Positions 25,587-34,529 of a stretch of 64,000 nucleotides of DNA are shown here, piece by piece. Under the pieces are notes generated by a model. The model saw only the letters and a program-made list of their open reading frames with translations, did not search any database and was not told the origin of the DNA. The position numbers and the translations under genes were made by a program. Position 1 is the first letter of the stretch. Each line of letters starts with the position of its first letter. Source of the stretch: Truepera sp. GTDB taxonomy: Bacteria > Deinococcota > Deinococci > Deinococcales > Trueperaceae. The stretch is from the NCBI GenBank assembly GCA_032027045.1, contig JAVSMU010000001.1, forward strand, positions 1,511,756 to 1,575,755. The letters are read 5' to 3'.

Positions 25587-25799
25587 CGCCGGGGTGGTGC
25601 GTCGGCTGCACTGCTGCGAGTGGAACGCCCCTGAACGAGGGGAACGCCGCTTCTCGAGCACTCTCCGCCCTGGCAACGTGGGCAACCGCCTCTGCATGCG
25701 GCAGCGACGCCCGGTCGCTGCTTGCCACTTCACCGCCGAGCCTGCCCGCACGCGAGCGCAACTCGCGCTACCGGCAACGCCGGCAACCGGACTGTAATC
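25587..25799 (+). other. Long structured leader of comB
   Basis: About 210 nt between the likely transcription start and the comB ATG. It contains several short hairpins, for example CCCC-TGAACGA-GGGG, CGAG-CGCAA-CTCG and CCGG-CAACG-CCGG, and repeated GGAACGCC. It matches no riboswitch class I know. A short open frame (25594-25797) crosses it, but its residues show no domain. Confidence 0.35.
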
Positions 25800-26519
25800 A
25801 TGCTCATCAACACGGATCTAGTTCCGAGCGGACCTTACGTGGACGTCGTCGTCCTGATCGACGTGCTGCGCACCTGCACCGTGGCGCCCATGCTCTTCGA
25901 CCAGGGCGCCACCGGCGTCTCGTTGACCACCTCGTTGCGAAGGGCACGCGCCGCCGCCGGCGCCGGGCGCGTCCTGGTCGCCGAGCGCCAGGGCGTGCCG
26001 CCCGAGGGCTTCAACCATGGCAACTCACCCGCGCACTTGTCGCGCGTCGACATGAGCGGGCGCGAGGTGGTGATGGTGTCCGAGAACGCGCCCCGCTGGC
26101 TCGAGCAGCTTGGCGGCGCGCGCCACGTGCTGCTGGGCTCGCTCTACAACGCGGGCGCCGTGGCCCGCCGCGCGGCCGCGCTGAGCAGCGAGCGCGTCGA
26201 CCTCGTCTGCTCCGGCTTCGCCGGCGAGCCCGACCTGGACGACACGCTGGCCGCCGCCCTGATCGCCGGCCTCATCGGCCGCGACGGCCCCAAGCCCGAG
26301 CTGCGGGGCGCCACGCGCTTCGCCACCACCATCCTCAGGGCGTTCCCCGACCCGGTGGACGTGCTGTGGCGGTCCCTCGCAGGTCAGTACCTGCGCTCCA
26401 TCGGCCTGGAGCAGGACCTCGGCCACGCTGCCCGCGTGTCCGCCAGCGAGGCCGTGCCGGAACTCAGGTCCGTAGAAGAGGGTGAGTTCGGAAAACTGTA
26501 CCTCTTCGAGGCGGCTTGA
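25800..26519 (+). CDS. ComB-family 2-phosphosulfolactate phosphatase-like protein
   Basis: Belongs to the ComB family, which removes phosphate from 2-phosphosulfolactate in coenzyme M synthesis in archaea; in bacteria the role is often unknown. Motifs: VVLIDVLRTCTVAPMLFDQGA near residue 17, LVAERQGVPPEGFNHGNSP near 60, and VCSGFAGEPDLDDTLAAA near 140. 239 residues. No other coenzyme M gene is visible. The end overlaps the wecG-like gene by 4 nt, so the two are co-translated. Confidence 0.8.
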   Translation: MLINTDLVPSGPYVDVVVLIDVLRTCTVAPMLFDQGATGVSLTTSLRRARAAAGAGRVLVAERQGVPPEGFNHGNSPAHLSRVDMSGREVVMVSENAPRWLEQLGGARHVLLGSLYNAGAVARRAAALSSERVDLVCSGFAGEPDLDDTLAAALIAGLIGRDGPKPELRGATRFATTILRAFPDPVDVLWRSLAGQYLRSIGLEQDLGHAARVSASEAVPELRSVEEGEFGKLYLFEAA

Positions 26520-27259
26520 AGGGCGAGCCTCCAGAGCGCGCCTACGTGCTCGGGTTCCCCTTGGACGTGCTCGACCTTGGGGGCGCGGCCGACTGGGTGC
26601 TTAATACCGTCGAAGCGCCAACCGGGCCCCGGCTGGTCGTGACGCTCAACCCGGAGATCGTCGTTCAGGCGCGTTCCGACCCGGAACTCGCGGCGGCCGT
26701 GAAAGCCGCCGACCTGAGCGTGGCGGACGGCGTGGGCGTCGCGCTCGCAGCGCGGCGCGCCGGCGTGAGGCTGCCGGGCCGCGTGCCGGGCGTCGACCTC
26801 TCGGTCGAGGTGATGCGCCGCGGGGGGGCCGGCTTGCGAGTCTACTTCCTGGGCGCCAGGCCCGGCGTGGCGGAGCGCGCCGCCAACGCCGCTCAAGGGG
26901 CCTTCGGGATCACCATCGCGGGTCACCATCACGGCTACTTCGACCGCGCCACCGAGGGCGCGGCGGTGTGCGCCGCCGTGCGCAGCGCCGCGCCCGACGT
27001 CGTGCTAGCGGGTTTAGGTGAGGGGCAGGAACTCTTCTTGCACCGGCACGCAGCGGAACTGGGCGCCCGCGTGATGATCGGCGTGGGTGGGACCCTCGAC
27101 GTGCTGGCCGGGGAGGTCAGGAGGATGCCGGCGTGGACCACGAGGTTGGGCGTCGAGTGGCTCTTCCGGGTGGCGTCGGACCGCAAACGCTGGCGGCGCG
27201 TTCCACGGCTGCTGGAGTTCACGTGGCTGGTGGCCACCAGGGGCGGAAGCCGGCGCTAG
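26516..27259 (+). CDS. WecG/TagA/CpsF-family glycosyltransferase
   Basis: Transfers an N-acetylmannosaminyl-type sugar to a lipid-linked acceptor in envelope glycan synthesis. The family core is present: VTLNPEIVVQARSDPEL, DLSVADGVGVALAARRAG, RVPGVDLSVEVM and VGVGGTLDVLAGEVRRMPAW. 247 residues, normal length. TTG start overlapping the comB stop. Peripheral membrane protein, no signal peptide. Ends 3 nt past the stop of the convergent purF frame (4-nt overlap). Confidence 0.88.
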   Translation: MKGEPPERAYVLGFPLDVLDLGGAADWVLNTVEAPTGPRLVVTLNPEIVVQARSDPELAAAVKAADLSVADGVGVALAARRAGVRLPGRVPGVDLSVEVMRRGGAGLRVYFLGARPGVAERAANAAQGAFGITIAGHHHGYFDRATEGAAVCAAVRSAAPDVVLAGLGEGQELFLHRHAAELGARVMIGVGGTLDVLAGEVRRMPAWTTRLGVEWLFRVASDRKRWRRVPRLLEFTWLVATRGGSRR

Positions 27260-28704
27260 AGGCCCCAGACGTCGGGTCCGAGACCCTCCCGCTGGGCCAG
27301 CTCGCTGGGCTCGCCGGCCGGGTACTTGCCGTTGAAACACGCGAGGCACACGCCATTCAAGGTGAGCGCCCGCCTGAGCCCGGCCTCGGTGAGGAAGTGC
27401 AGGCTGTCGGCGCCGATGCGCTGCCTGATCTCCTCCACGCTCAGGGTGGCGGCCGCCAGTTCCTTGCGCGCCGCGGTATCGATGCCGTAGTGGCACGGGA
27501 ACTTGATGGGCGGGCTCGAGACGCGGAAGTGCACCTCCTTGGCACCCGCCTCCCGCAAGAGCTGGACGATGCGCCCGGACGTCGTGCCGCGCACGATGGA
27601 GTCGTCGACCAGCACGACGCGCTTGCCGCGCACGGAGCCCGTGGCCTGAAGCTTGAGCTGCACCTTGAGTTCGCGCAACTCCTGCGTGGGGCTGATGAAC
27701 GAGCGCCCCGCGTACGGCGACTTGTAGAGCCCCAGGTCGTACTGCACGCCGCTGACGCGCGAGTAGCCGATGCCCGCGGCGAGGCCCGACTCGGGCACCC
27801 CCACCACCAGGTCGGCCTCCACTGGCGCCTCCCTGGCGAGTTCCATGCCCATGCGCACGCGCGCGGCGTGAACGTCCACGCCGTCGAGCGTCGAGTCGCC
27901 GCGGGCGAAGTAGATCCACTCGAAGGCGCACGGCGTCGGTTCGGCCGTCAGCACCTGCCTCGAGGTGAGGCCGTCGTCGTCGGCGACCACGAGCTCGCCC
28001 GGCTTCACGTCGCGCACGAACTCGGCGCCCACGAGGGAGAGCGCCGCGGGTTCGGAGGCGAAGACGTGGCCGCCGTCCAACCGCCCGATGACGAGCGGCC
28101 GCACGCCGTGACCGTCGCGCAGGCCGATCACGCGTCGCGAGTCCATCAGCACGACCGCGAAGCCCCCTTCGAGGGTTCGCATGGCCTCCGCCGTCGCGTC
28201 GACCAGGTCCAGGTGGCTGTGGCGGGCGATGAGGTTGAGCATCACCTCGCTGTCGTTGGTGGTCTGGAACACGGCGCCCCACTCCAGCAGGGAGTCGCGG
28301 ATCTCGCGCGCGTTGGTGAAGTTGCCGTTATGCACCAGCGCGAGGTGGCCCATGTTGCAGCGCACGGTGAGCGGTTGTGCGTTGAAGCGCAAGCTCGAGC
28401 CGGTGACGGAGTAGCGCGTGTGCGCCACCCCCTGGCTGGCCCCCTCGTAGCGGAGCCTGGCGAGGCGCTCCTCGGTGAAGACCTCGGCCACGAGCCCCAT
28501 GTCCTTCTCGAGCCGCACCTGGCCGCCGCCGGTGACGCAGATGCCGCAAGCCTCCTGGCCCCGGTGCTGCAGGGCGAAGATGCCGAGGTGGCAGAGCCGC
28601 GCCACGTCCGCCGGCCCCGGCATGCGCACGCCGAACACCCCGCACTCCTCGCGCGGCTTGTCCTCGCCTAGCTCGCCTTCGGGCGCCCCCTCTGCCTGGT
28701 TCAT
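27256..28704 (-). CDS. purF: Amidophosphoribosyltransferase
   Basis: First step of purine synthesis: PRPP plus glutamine gives phosphoribosylamine. N-terminal class II glutaminase domain: after a 20-residue propeptide, ECGVFGV has the nucleophile Cys21. The PRTase domain has RVVLVDDSIVRGTTSGRIVQLL near 350. CLACFNGKYP near the C-terminus is a typical segment of the iron-sulfur type. 482 residues. Sits 5 nt after purL on the minus strand. Confidence 0.96.
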   Translation of the reverse strand: MNQAEGAPEGELGEDKPREECGVFGVRMPGPADVARLCHLGIFALQHRGQEACGICVTGGGQVRLEKDMGLVAEVFTEERLARLRYEGASQGVAHTRYSVTGSSLRFNAQPLTVRCNMGHLALVHNGNFTNAREIRDSLLEWGAVFQTTNDSEVMLNLIARHSHLDLVDATAEAMRTLEGGFAVVLMDSRRVIGLRDGHGVRPLVIGRLDGGHVFASEPAALSLVGAEFVRDVKPGELVVADDDGLTSRQVLTAEPTPCAFEWIYFARGDSTLDGVDVHAARVRMGMELAREAPVEADLVVGVPESGLAAGIGYSRVSGVQYDLGLYKSPYAGRSFISPTQELRELKVQLKLQATGSVRGKRVVLVDDSIVRGTTSGRIVQLLREAGAKEVHFRVSSPPIKFPCHYGIDTAARKELAAATLSVEEIRQRIGADSLHFLTEAGLRRALTLNGVCLACFNGKYPAGEPSELAQREGLGPDVWGL

Positions 28705-28709
28705 GGGCG

Positions 28710-30941
28710 TCAGCGTAACGCCATCTCGTAGGTGGCTTCGTAAGAACCGCGCAGTTCCTCGAGCGCGCAGTCGATCACGGCGCCGCCGCCTCGCAGCGTG
28801 AAGCGGTCACCGCCGGCATGGCCGACCTCCCGGGCCGCCACCCCCACCGCACTGCACCGCGCCAGCGCCTCCTCCACGGCGCTGGGGCGCAGGGCCAGCA
28901 CCACGCGCGAGGCGGCCTCGCCGAACAGCAACTCGTCCAAGCGCGCGCCCGCCCCGTCGCCCAGGTCTGCCGTGAGACCCAGTGCCGCTCCCGTAGCCGG
29001 CAGGCACATCTCCGCGAGGGCCACGGCCAGCCCGCCCTGGCTGGTGTCGTGCGCCGTGTCGCACAGGCCGTCCTCCACGAGGCCGCGGACCACGGCCTGC
29101 ACCTTGGCCTCTGCGGCCAGGTCGAGCTCTGGTGGCCTGCCGGCCTCGAGTCCGTGCAGCCGCCAGAGGTACTCGCTGGCTCCCAGGCTGCCGGCCAAGG
29201 GGCCCACCACCAGCAACACGTCACCGCTCCGCCTCAGCGCGCTGCCGGCGTGACGGCCGACGTCGCGAAGCACGCCCACCATCCCGACCGTGGGGGTCGG
29301 GTGGATGGCCTGGCGTCCGCCCTGCGTGGAGAACTCGTTGTAGAGGCTGACGTTGCCGCCGATCACGGGTGTGTCGAGCTCGAGGCACGCCCTGGCCAGC
29401 CCGTCGACGGCGCGTTCCAACTGGTAGTAGACGCCTGGGTTGAGCGGGTTGCCGAAGTTGAGGTTGTCCGTAACGGCCAGCGGCCTGGCGCCCACGCAGC
29501 TGAGGTTGCGCGCCGCCTCGGCCACAGCGTGCATGGCGCCCAGTTCCGGGTCCAAGTACACGTAGCGCGAGTTGCAGTCCACCGTCGCCGCTACCCCCAG
29601 GCGGCTGCCCTTGACGCGCATCACGGCGGCGTCGGCGGCGCCCGGGAGGACGACCGTGTTGGTCATCACCTGCTGGTCGAACTGCTCGTACACGGGCCGC
29701 TTCGAGGCGATGGTCGGCGAGGCGAGCAGTTTGAGGAGCACGCCGGTAGGGTCCGCGGGCACGGGCAGCCCGCCGAGGTCGCGCTCGCGAGCGGAGCGAA
29801 TGCGTGGGTCCTCCACGCCCTCCCGGACGTACTCCGGCGGCTCGTTGAGGGCGGGCACCGGCATGTCGGCGACCACCGCACCGTTCTCGAAGACGCGGAA
29901 GCGGCCATGGTCGACCACGCACCCGACCTCCACCGCCTCCAGTTCCCACTTGGCCAGGAGACGCACGAGGGCCTCCTCCTTGCCCGGCGCCGCCGTGAGC
30001 ACCATGCGTTCCTGGGACTCGGAAAGCATGATCTCGAGCGGCGCCATGCCCGCCTCGCGGGTGGGCACCTTGTCGACGTGAAGGTCGACGCCCAGGCCGG
30101 CACGGTGCGCCATCTCGCCCACCGAGCTCGTGAGCCCGGCCGCGCCCATGTCCTGTACCCCGGCCACGAGCCCGGCCGCGTACGCCTCGAGGCAGGCCTC
30201 CAGCAGCAGCTTCTCCATGAACGGGTCGCCCACTTGCACCGCCGGTCGGTCCGCGCCCGACGCGCTCGACAGGTCGGCCGAGGCGAACACGGCGCCCCCG
30301 AGTCCGTCGCGGCCCGTCTTGGAGCCGACGTAGAGCAGGCTGTTCCCTACCGCGCCCACCGTCCCCGTCTGCAGTTCCTCGTGGCGCAGCAGGCCCAGGG
30401 CCATGACGTTCACCAGCGGGTTCTCCGTGTAGCAGGCGTTGGTCTCTATCTCCCCGCCCACGGTGGGCACGCCGATGGCGTTGCCGTAGAGAGCGATGCC
30501 TTGGACGACGCCGCTGAGCAGGTAGCGGTTACGCGCCGTATCGAACTCCCCGAACCTGAGCGCGTTGAGCGTGGCGAAGGGCCGCGCGCCCATGGCGAAG
30601 ATGTCGCGCAGGATGCCGCCGACGCCCGTCGCCGCTCCCTGGACGGGCTCCACGGCGCTGGGGTGGTTGTGGCTCTCCATCTTGAAGGCCACGCCCCAGC
30701 CCTCGCCGATGTCGACGACCCCGGCGTTCTCCCCCGGGCCCTGCAGGACCTGCGGTCCCGTGGTCGGCAGGCGGCGGAGGAGCGCCCGGGAGTTCTTGTA
30801 GCCGCAGTGCTCGCTCCACAGGGCGCCGAACATTGCGGCCTCGAGGGCGTTGGGTTGGCGTCCCAGCGCGCCGACCACGCCGTCGAACTCGTCCGGGCTG
30901 AGCCCGAAGGAGGCGGCCTGGGACCTCAAGTCGTGGGGCAT
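28710..30941 (-). CDS. purL: Phosphoribosylformylglycinamidine synthase, large subunit
   Basis: Converts FGAR to FGAM with ammonia from PurQ. 743 residues, the small PurL type that needs PurQ and PurS. Motifs: SEHCGYKNSRALLR near 45, KMESHNHPSAVEP near 87 and GGNVSLYNE near 505. I chose ATG 30941, preceded by GAGAGGA, because it matches the family N-terminus; the frame continues upstream into purQ. Ends 5 nt before purF. Confidence 0.96.
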   Translation of the reverse strand: MPHDLRSQAASFGLSPDEFDGVVGALGRQPNALEAAMFGALWSEHCGYKNSRALLRRLPTTGPQVLQGPGENAGVVDIGEGWGVAFKMESHNHPSAVEPVQGAATGVGGILRDIFAMGARPFATLNALRFGEFDTARNRYLLSGVVQGIALYGNAIGVPTVGGEIETNACYTENPLVNVMALGLLRHEELQTGTVGAVGNSLLYVGSKTGRDGLGGAVFASADLSSASGADRPAVQVGDPFMEKLLLEACLEAYAAGLVAGVQDMGAAGLTSSVGEMAHRAGLGVDLHVDKVPTREAGMAPLEIMLSESQERMVLTAAPGKEEALVRLLAKWELEAVEVGCVVDHGRFRVFENGAVVADMPVPALNEPPEYVREGVEDPRIRSARERDLGGLPVPADPTGVLLKLLASPTIASKRPVYEQFDQQVMTNTVVLPGAADAAVMRVKGSRLGVAATVDCNSRYVYLDPELGAMHAVAEAARNLSCVGARPLAVTDNLNFGNPLNPGVYYQLERAVDGLARACLELDTPVIGGNVSLYNEFSTQGGRQAIHPTPTVGMVGVLRDVGRHAGSALRRSGDVLLVVGPLAGSLGASEYLWRLHGLEAGRPPELDLAAEAKVQAVVRGLVEDGLCDTAHDTSQGGLAVALAEMCLPATGAALGLTADLGDGAGARLDELLFGEAASRVVLALRPSAVEEALARCSAVGVAAREVGHAGGDRFTLRGGGAVIDCALEELRGSYEATYEMALR

Positions 30942-30988
30942 GGCTTCCTCTCGCGGTCCACCAGAACGCTTCGCCGGCTCGGTGGCCA

Positions 30989-31684
30989 CTAGGCGCTCAG
31001 CAAGGACTCTAGGATCACGCGGCCGTCCTCCCCGCCGAGCAGGGCCTCGACCGCCCTCTCGGGGTGGGGCATCATGCCGAGCACGTTGCCACGGGCGTTG
31101 GTCAGGCCCGCGATGGAGTTGCGGCTGCCGTTGACGTTGGCTTCGGGCGTGGCGTTGCCGGCCTCGTCGACGTAGCGGAACACGACCTGCCCCCGAGCCT
31201 CGATCTCGGCCAGTTCCTGGTCGCCGACGTAGTAGCGGCCGTCGGCGTGCGCGACCGGAAGGCGCAACACCTGGCCCGGGGCGGCGCGGTGAGTGAAAGG
31301 GAGGTCGGTCCTTGCAACGCCGAGGTGGACGTCCTTGCACATGAAGCGCAACCCGGCGTTACGGGCGAGCTGGCCGGGCAGCAGTCCAGCCTCGGTAAGG
31401 ACCTGGAAACCGTTGCAGATGCCCAGCACGGGGCCGCCCGACTCGGCGAAGCGGGTGACCGCCTTCATGACCGGGCTGTGCGCCGCGAGCGCGCCGCAGC
31501 GGAGGTAGTCGCCGTAGCTGAAGCCGCCGGGGATGACGACCGCATCCGCGGGCTTGCCGCCGGATTCCAGGGTGTCGGCCGTGTGCCACACCGTGAAGGC
31601 GCTGGCGCCCAACACGGCGCCGATGGCGTACGTGGCGTCCTCGACGCAGTTGGAACCGGGGAACGTCACGACGGCCACGTGCAT
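30989..31684 (-). CDS. purQ: Phosphoribosylformylglycinamidine synthase, glutaminase subunit
   Basis: Class I glutaminase supplying ammonia to PurL. Nucleophile Cys90 in GPVLGICNGFQVL; MMPHPERAV near 212 carries the catalytic His and Glu. Begins FPGSNC, typical PurQ. 231 residues. A TAGCCT -10-like hexamer lies 9 nt before the ATG. First gene of purQ-purL-purF; purS, normally next to purQ, is not here. Confidence 0.96.
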   Translation of the reverse strand: MHVAVVTFPGSNCVEDATYAIGAVLGASAFTVWHTADTLESGGKPADAVVIPGGFSYGDYLRCGALAAHSPVMKAVTRFAESGGPVLGICNGFQVLTEAGLLPGQLARNAGLRFMCKDVHLGVARTDLPFTHRAAPGQVLRLPVAHADGRYYVGDQELAEIEARGQVVFRYVDEAGNATPEANVNGSRNSIAGLTNARGNVLGMMPHPERAVEALLGGEDGRVILESLLSA

Positions 31685-31742
31685 ACCTGGCGTAGGCTAC
31701 CATGGGTACCGGAGGCGCCAGCGCCTGGAACGGCGGCTCTTC

Positions 31743-31772
31743 TTGCCGAAGGCACGCCGTCGCTGGTAGTAT
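31743..31772 (+). promoter_or_regulatory. Promoter of tRNA-Leu/secG
   Basis: TTGCCG, 18-nt spacer, TAGTAT. Lies 43 nt before the tRNA and could also express secG. Confidence 0.6.
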
Positions 31773-31814
31773 TCTCAACCGTCCGTATGCCGCCTTGGAT
31801 GCGGCCGCCGGCGG

Positions 31815-31898
31815 GCCGAGATGGCGGAACGGTAGACGCAGTTGACTCAAAATCAACCGGGGCGACCCGTGCGGGTTCGATTCCCGCTCTCGGCACCA
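31815..31898 (+). tRNA. tRNA-Leu (CAA), CCA encoded
   Basis: Acceptor stem GCCGAGA pairs with TCTCGGC, then A and an encoded CCA. Anticodon arm GTTGA-CTCAAAA-TCAAC gives anticodon CAA, reading UUG. T arm GCGGG-TTCGATT-CCCGC. A long variable arm makes it a class II tRNA. Confidence 0.95.
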
Positions 31899-31954
31899 AA
31901 CGAGTTACGCAGGCGGGCCGACAGGCGGGCCGCGGACGGTACGTGGAGGCAAGA

Positions 31955-32185
31955 ATGTTCTGGATAGCGTTCATCATCTTCGTGGCAGTGTCGCTGATCA
32001 TCACGGCGGTGATCCTGATGCAAGAGCCCAAGCAGTCGGGCCTCGGCGACGCCTTGGGTGGCGGTGGCGGCGGCGACTTCGGCGCCAGCCTGGGCGGCAC
32101 AGCAGGCGGCCTGCACCGCACCACCATCTACCTGGCGGTGGCCTGGGCCGTGCTGGCGCTGCTGCTCGGGTTGATACCTCGCTGA
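31955..32185 (+). CDS. secG: Preprotein translocase subunit SecG
   Basis: Small inner-membrane subunit of SecYEG. 76 residues with two membrane helices (2-20 and 55-73), separated by EPKQSGLGDALGGGGGGDFG, the typical SecG loop. GGAGG 5 nt before the ATG. Lies 56 nt after tRNA-Leu and may share its transcript. Confidence 0.93.
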   Translation: MFWIAFIIFVAVSLIITAVILMQEPKQSGLGDALGGGGGGDFGASLGGTAGGLHRTTIYLAVAWAVLALLLGLIPR

Positions 32186-32374
32186 CCTTATCGACGAGCG
32201 AGCCCCGGGCTACCGGCCTCGCGGCCGGAGGAGTGCGGTGCGTTCGTTAACGAGCGCTCAAGCCCGCTTCACTCGGCCTCCCGCGCTCTCGCCACGGCGG
32301 GAAGCACGTGGCCGACCCGGTATTCACGTTGTCCAGTGGCACGCCCACCCCGTGAGTACACCGTCCTGGCCGCG
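32186..32374. other. Intergenic region after secG
   Basis: About 190 nt between secG and the dppA promoter. I see no gene or clear terminator; the open frame on the minus strand here has no domain-like sequence. Confidence 0.4.
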
Positions 32375-32404
32375 TTGACTGGTAGCGAACCCGGGTGCTA
32401 GATT
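32375..32404 (+). promoter_or_regulatory. Promoter of dppA
   Basis: TTGACT, 18-nt spacer, TAGATT. A strong match. It predicts a leader of about 195 nt. Confidence 0.75.
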
Positions 32405-32410
32405 CGCGGC

Positions 32411-32607
32411 AAGTGGGTACATGTCCATAGCCCACCCGGCGTTCCGGCCGCCGGGCTCGATCGCTGAACCGGGCCACTGCTGGTGTCTGTGGCGGCTTGC
32501 GGGTTTGCCGATTCGGGGTTACCGTAGGCCATCGTCATCCAAGGCGTGAAGGTAGGGGTCGGTAGCGGCTTACGCCCACGCTGATGCTCGCCTCGAGTGG
32601 AGGAGAA
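32411..32607 (+). other. Long untranslated leader of dppA
   Basis: Roughly 195 nt without a gene. Two hairpins can be drawn near its start: GTGGG/CCCAC around 32412-32434 and a 7-bp CCCGGCG/CGCCGGG around 32433-32456; they overlap by a few bases, so they could be alternatives. No known riboswitch is recognised. Confidence 0.35.
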
Positions 32608-34359
32608 ATGAAGAAGCTGTTCATCGGACTAAGCCTGCTCGCAATAGCGACGTTCGCGTTCGCCGAGCCGTTCGTGTGGCCCGCGGCCTGGAGCAACGCC
32701 GCCCCGGGCGAAGCCGTCTATGGCGGCACCTTGAAGATCGCCTTCGTAGGCGACCCGCGCACGTTCAACCCCGTCACGTCGGCCGAGTCGCAGGCACTCT
32801 CCGACTTCCTGTTCAACACGGGCGCTCAACTGCTCATGCGCGGACCCGACTCCGACGACTGGCTCCCGTACGCCGCCGAGTCGTACACCGTTAACGACGA
32901 AGGCACGCAGATCGACATCGTCTTGCGCGACGGCATGACGTGGTCCGACGGCAGCCCCATCACCACGCAGGACTACTACATCCGTTACGTGCTCGAGACC
33001 GACCCCGACGTCGGCTCCAACGGCTACGACGGTTGGTTCATGGACGACGACCCGATCACCCTCGAGAAGGTCGGCGACAACGGCTTGCGCTTCCACTTCC
33101 CGCGGCCCGACCGCCTTGCCTTCCCGGTGGCCGCCATGGTTCCCGTGCCCGACGCCATCTTCGGTGAGGCCTACCGCACCGGCGGCGCCGAGGCCGTCAA
33201 GGCCCTGTGGGGCACCAACGTCGACGTCACCAAGACCGTCTGGTCGACCGCCTTCATCCCCACCGTCTTCCAACCCGGCGAGCGCATCATCCTCGAGCGC
33301 AACCCCCACTTCGGTGACTGGAACGTCGACGAGGCCGGCAACAGGCTGCCCTTCCTCGACGGCTACAACATGACCGTGGTAGCCGACCTCGACACGTCAC
33401 TCAACCTCTACATCGCCGGCGAGACCGACACCTTCAACCCGCGCAACCTCGACGACATCGGGGTCATCAACCAGGCCGTCAACAACGGCGACATCGACGT
33501 CATCGTCCTAGAAGCCGTGAGCCCGGTCGCTTCCAGCCAGTTCATCGTCTGGAACTGGAACAAGGCGTCCGACCCCGACAAGCAGGCCCTCTTCCGCAAC
33601 GTGAACTTCCGCCGCGCAATGGCACACGTCATGGACCGCGACGCGATCATCGACCTCGTTTACAACGGCTCGGGCGTCCCGATGTACACCAACGTCTACC
33701 CGATCAACACGTTCTGGATCAATGACGACGTCGAGAAGTACCCCTACGATCCGGAGGCCGCCTCGGAGCTGATGGCCTCGATCGGCTATGACAAGAAGAA
33801 CTCCGACGGCATCTTGGTGAACGCCGAGGGCAAGACGGCCTCCTTCATCCTCGCCACCAACGCCGGTAACACGGCCCGCGAGCAGATCGCCGGCATCTTC
33901 GCCGACAGCGCCCGCGAGATCGGCGTGGACGTGCAGGTCCAGCCCATCGACTTCAACCTCCTCGTGGACCAGCTCCTCTCGGAGGGCGATGACCGCCCGT
34001 TCGACGCCATCCTGATCGGCCTCACCGGCGGCTCGCGCGACTGGCCCTTCGGCGTGAACGTCATCCCTTGCGGCACGAACCTGCACATGTACAACACCAG
34101 CGGCGGCTGCCTCACCGCGCAGGAGACCCTCATGGGCCAGCTCTTCAACGTCGGCCGCGAGGAACTGGATACCGAAGCCGCCCGCAAGGTGGGCCTCGAG
34201 ATCCAGGCCACCGAGGCCGACCTCATGCCCATCCTGTACGCCGTCAGCCCGATGGCTCACTACAGCTGGGCCTCCGACATCAAGGGCTTCCACCACGATG
34301 ACGAGATCAACGCACTCGTCGGCGCTTGGGAACTGCCCATGATCTTCAAGGCCGACTGA
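32608..34359 (+). CDS. dppA: Peptide-type ABC transporter substrate-binding protein (family 5)
   Basis: Binds peptides or similar ligands outside the cytoplasmic membrane. Signal peptide at 1-20 (MKKLFIGLSLLAIATFAFAE). Family 5 traits: YGGTLKIAFVGDPRTFNPVTS at the mature start, and VNFRRAMAHVMDRDAIIDLVYNG near 335. 583 residues. ATG 32608 has a strong GGAGGAGAA; eight in-frame codons upstream are ignored. A terminator follows, so the binding protein can be made in excess over the membrane subunits. Ligand uncertain. Confidence 0.93.
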   Translation: MKKLFIGLSLLAIATFAFAEPFVWPAAWSNAAPGEAVYGGTLKIAFVGDPRTFNPVTSAESQALSDFLFNTGAQLLMRGPDSDDWLPYAAESYTVNDEGTQIDIVLRDGMTWSDGSPITTQDYYIRYVLETDPDVGSNGYDGWFMDDDPITLEKVGDNGLRFHFPRPDRLAFPVAAMVPVPDAIFGEAYRTGGAEAVKALWGTNVDVTKTVWSTAFIPTVFQPGERIILERNPHFGDWNVDEAGNRLPFLDGYNMTVVADLDTSLNLYIAGETDTFNPRNLDDIGVINQAVNNGDIDVIVLEAVSPVASSQFIVWNWNKASDPDKQALFRNVNFRRAMAHVMDRDAIIDLVYNGSGVPMYTNVYPINTFWINDDVEKYPYDPEAASELMASIGYDKKNSDGILVNAEGKTASFILATNAGNTAREQIAGIFADSAREIGVDVQVQPIDFNLLVDQLLSEGDDRPFDAILIGLTGGSRDWPFGVNVIPCGTNLHMYNTSGGCLTAQETLMGQLFNVGREELDTEAARKVGLEIQATEADLMPILYAVSPMAHYSWASDIKGFHHDDEINALVGAWELPMIFKAD

Positions 34360-34387
34360 GTCAGGCCGAGGCACAACCGACGTCGGT

Positions 34388-34418
34388 AAGAGTGGGCGGC
34401 TACACGCCGCCCACTCTT
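34388..34418 (+). terminator. Terminator or attenuator after dppA
   Basis: Perfect 13-bp inverted repeat, loop TACAC, followed by CCTAAG rather than a long T run. Placed between dppA and dppB, it probably lowers transcription of the permease genes. Confidence 0.75.
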
Positions 34419-34529
34419 CCTAAGACATATCTTCAGTGACATGCTCGACTACGAACCCATTTATGCGCACCAAGAGGCCCTCGTGAACGCCGCTGGTGGT
34501 ACCGCCCGCTCAGGGCAGGGGGCCTAACG

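Noticed and set aside
25587-25799. T-box or cobalamin riboswitch before comB
   Set aside because: GAGTGGAACGCC has some likeness to the T-box sequence, but the specifier stem and terminator/antiterminator layout are missing and comB is not an amino acid gene. The cobalamin conserved core is not there.
24017-26485. 822-codon plus-strand open frame across bshC and comB
   Set aside because: Antisense to bshC, then in another frame of comB; no motif. Both genes beneath it are recognised.
30942-31340. Longer purL start
   Set aside because: The frame stays open into purQ, but the family N-terminus and ribosome binding site are at 30941.
32247-32477. 76-codon minus-strand open frame after secG
   Set aside because: No ribosome binding site, no conserved pattern, and it is Arg-rich as expected from GC-rich noncoding DNA.
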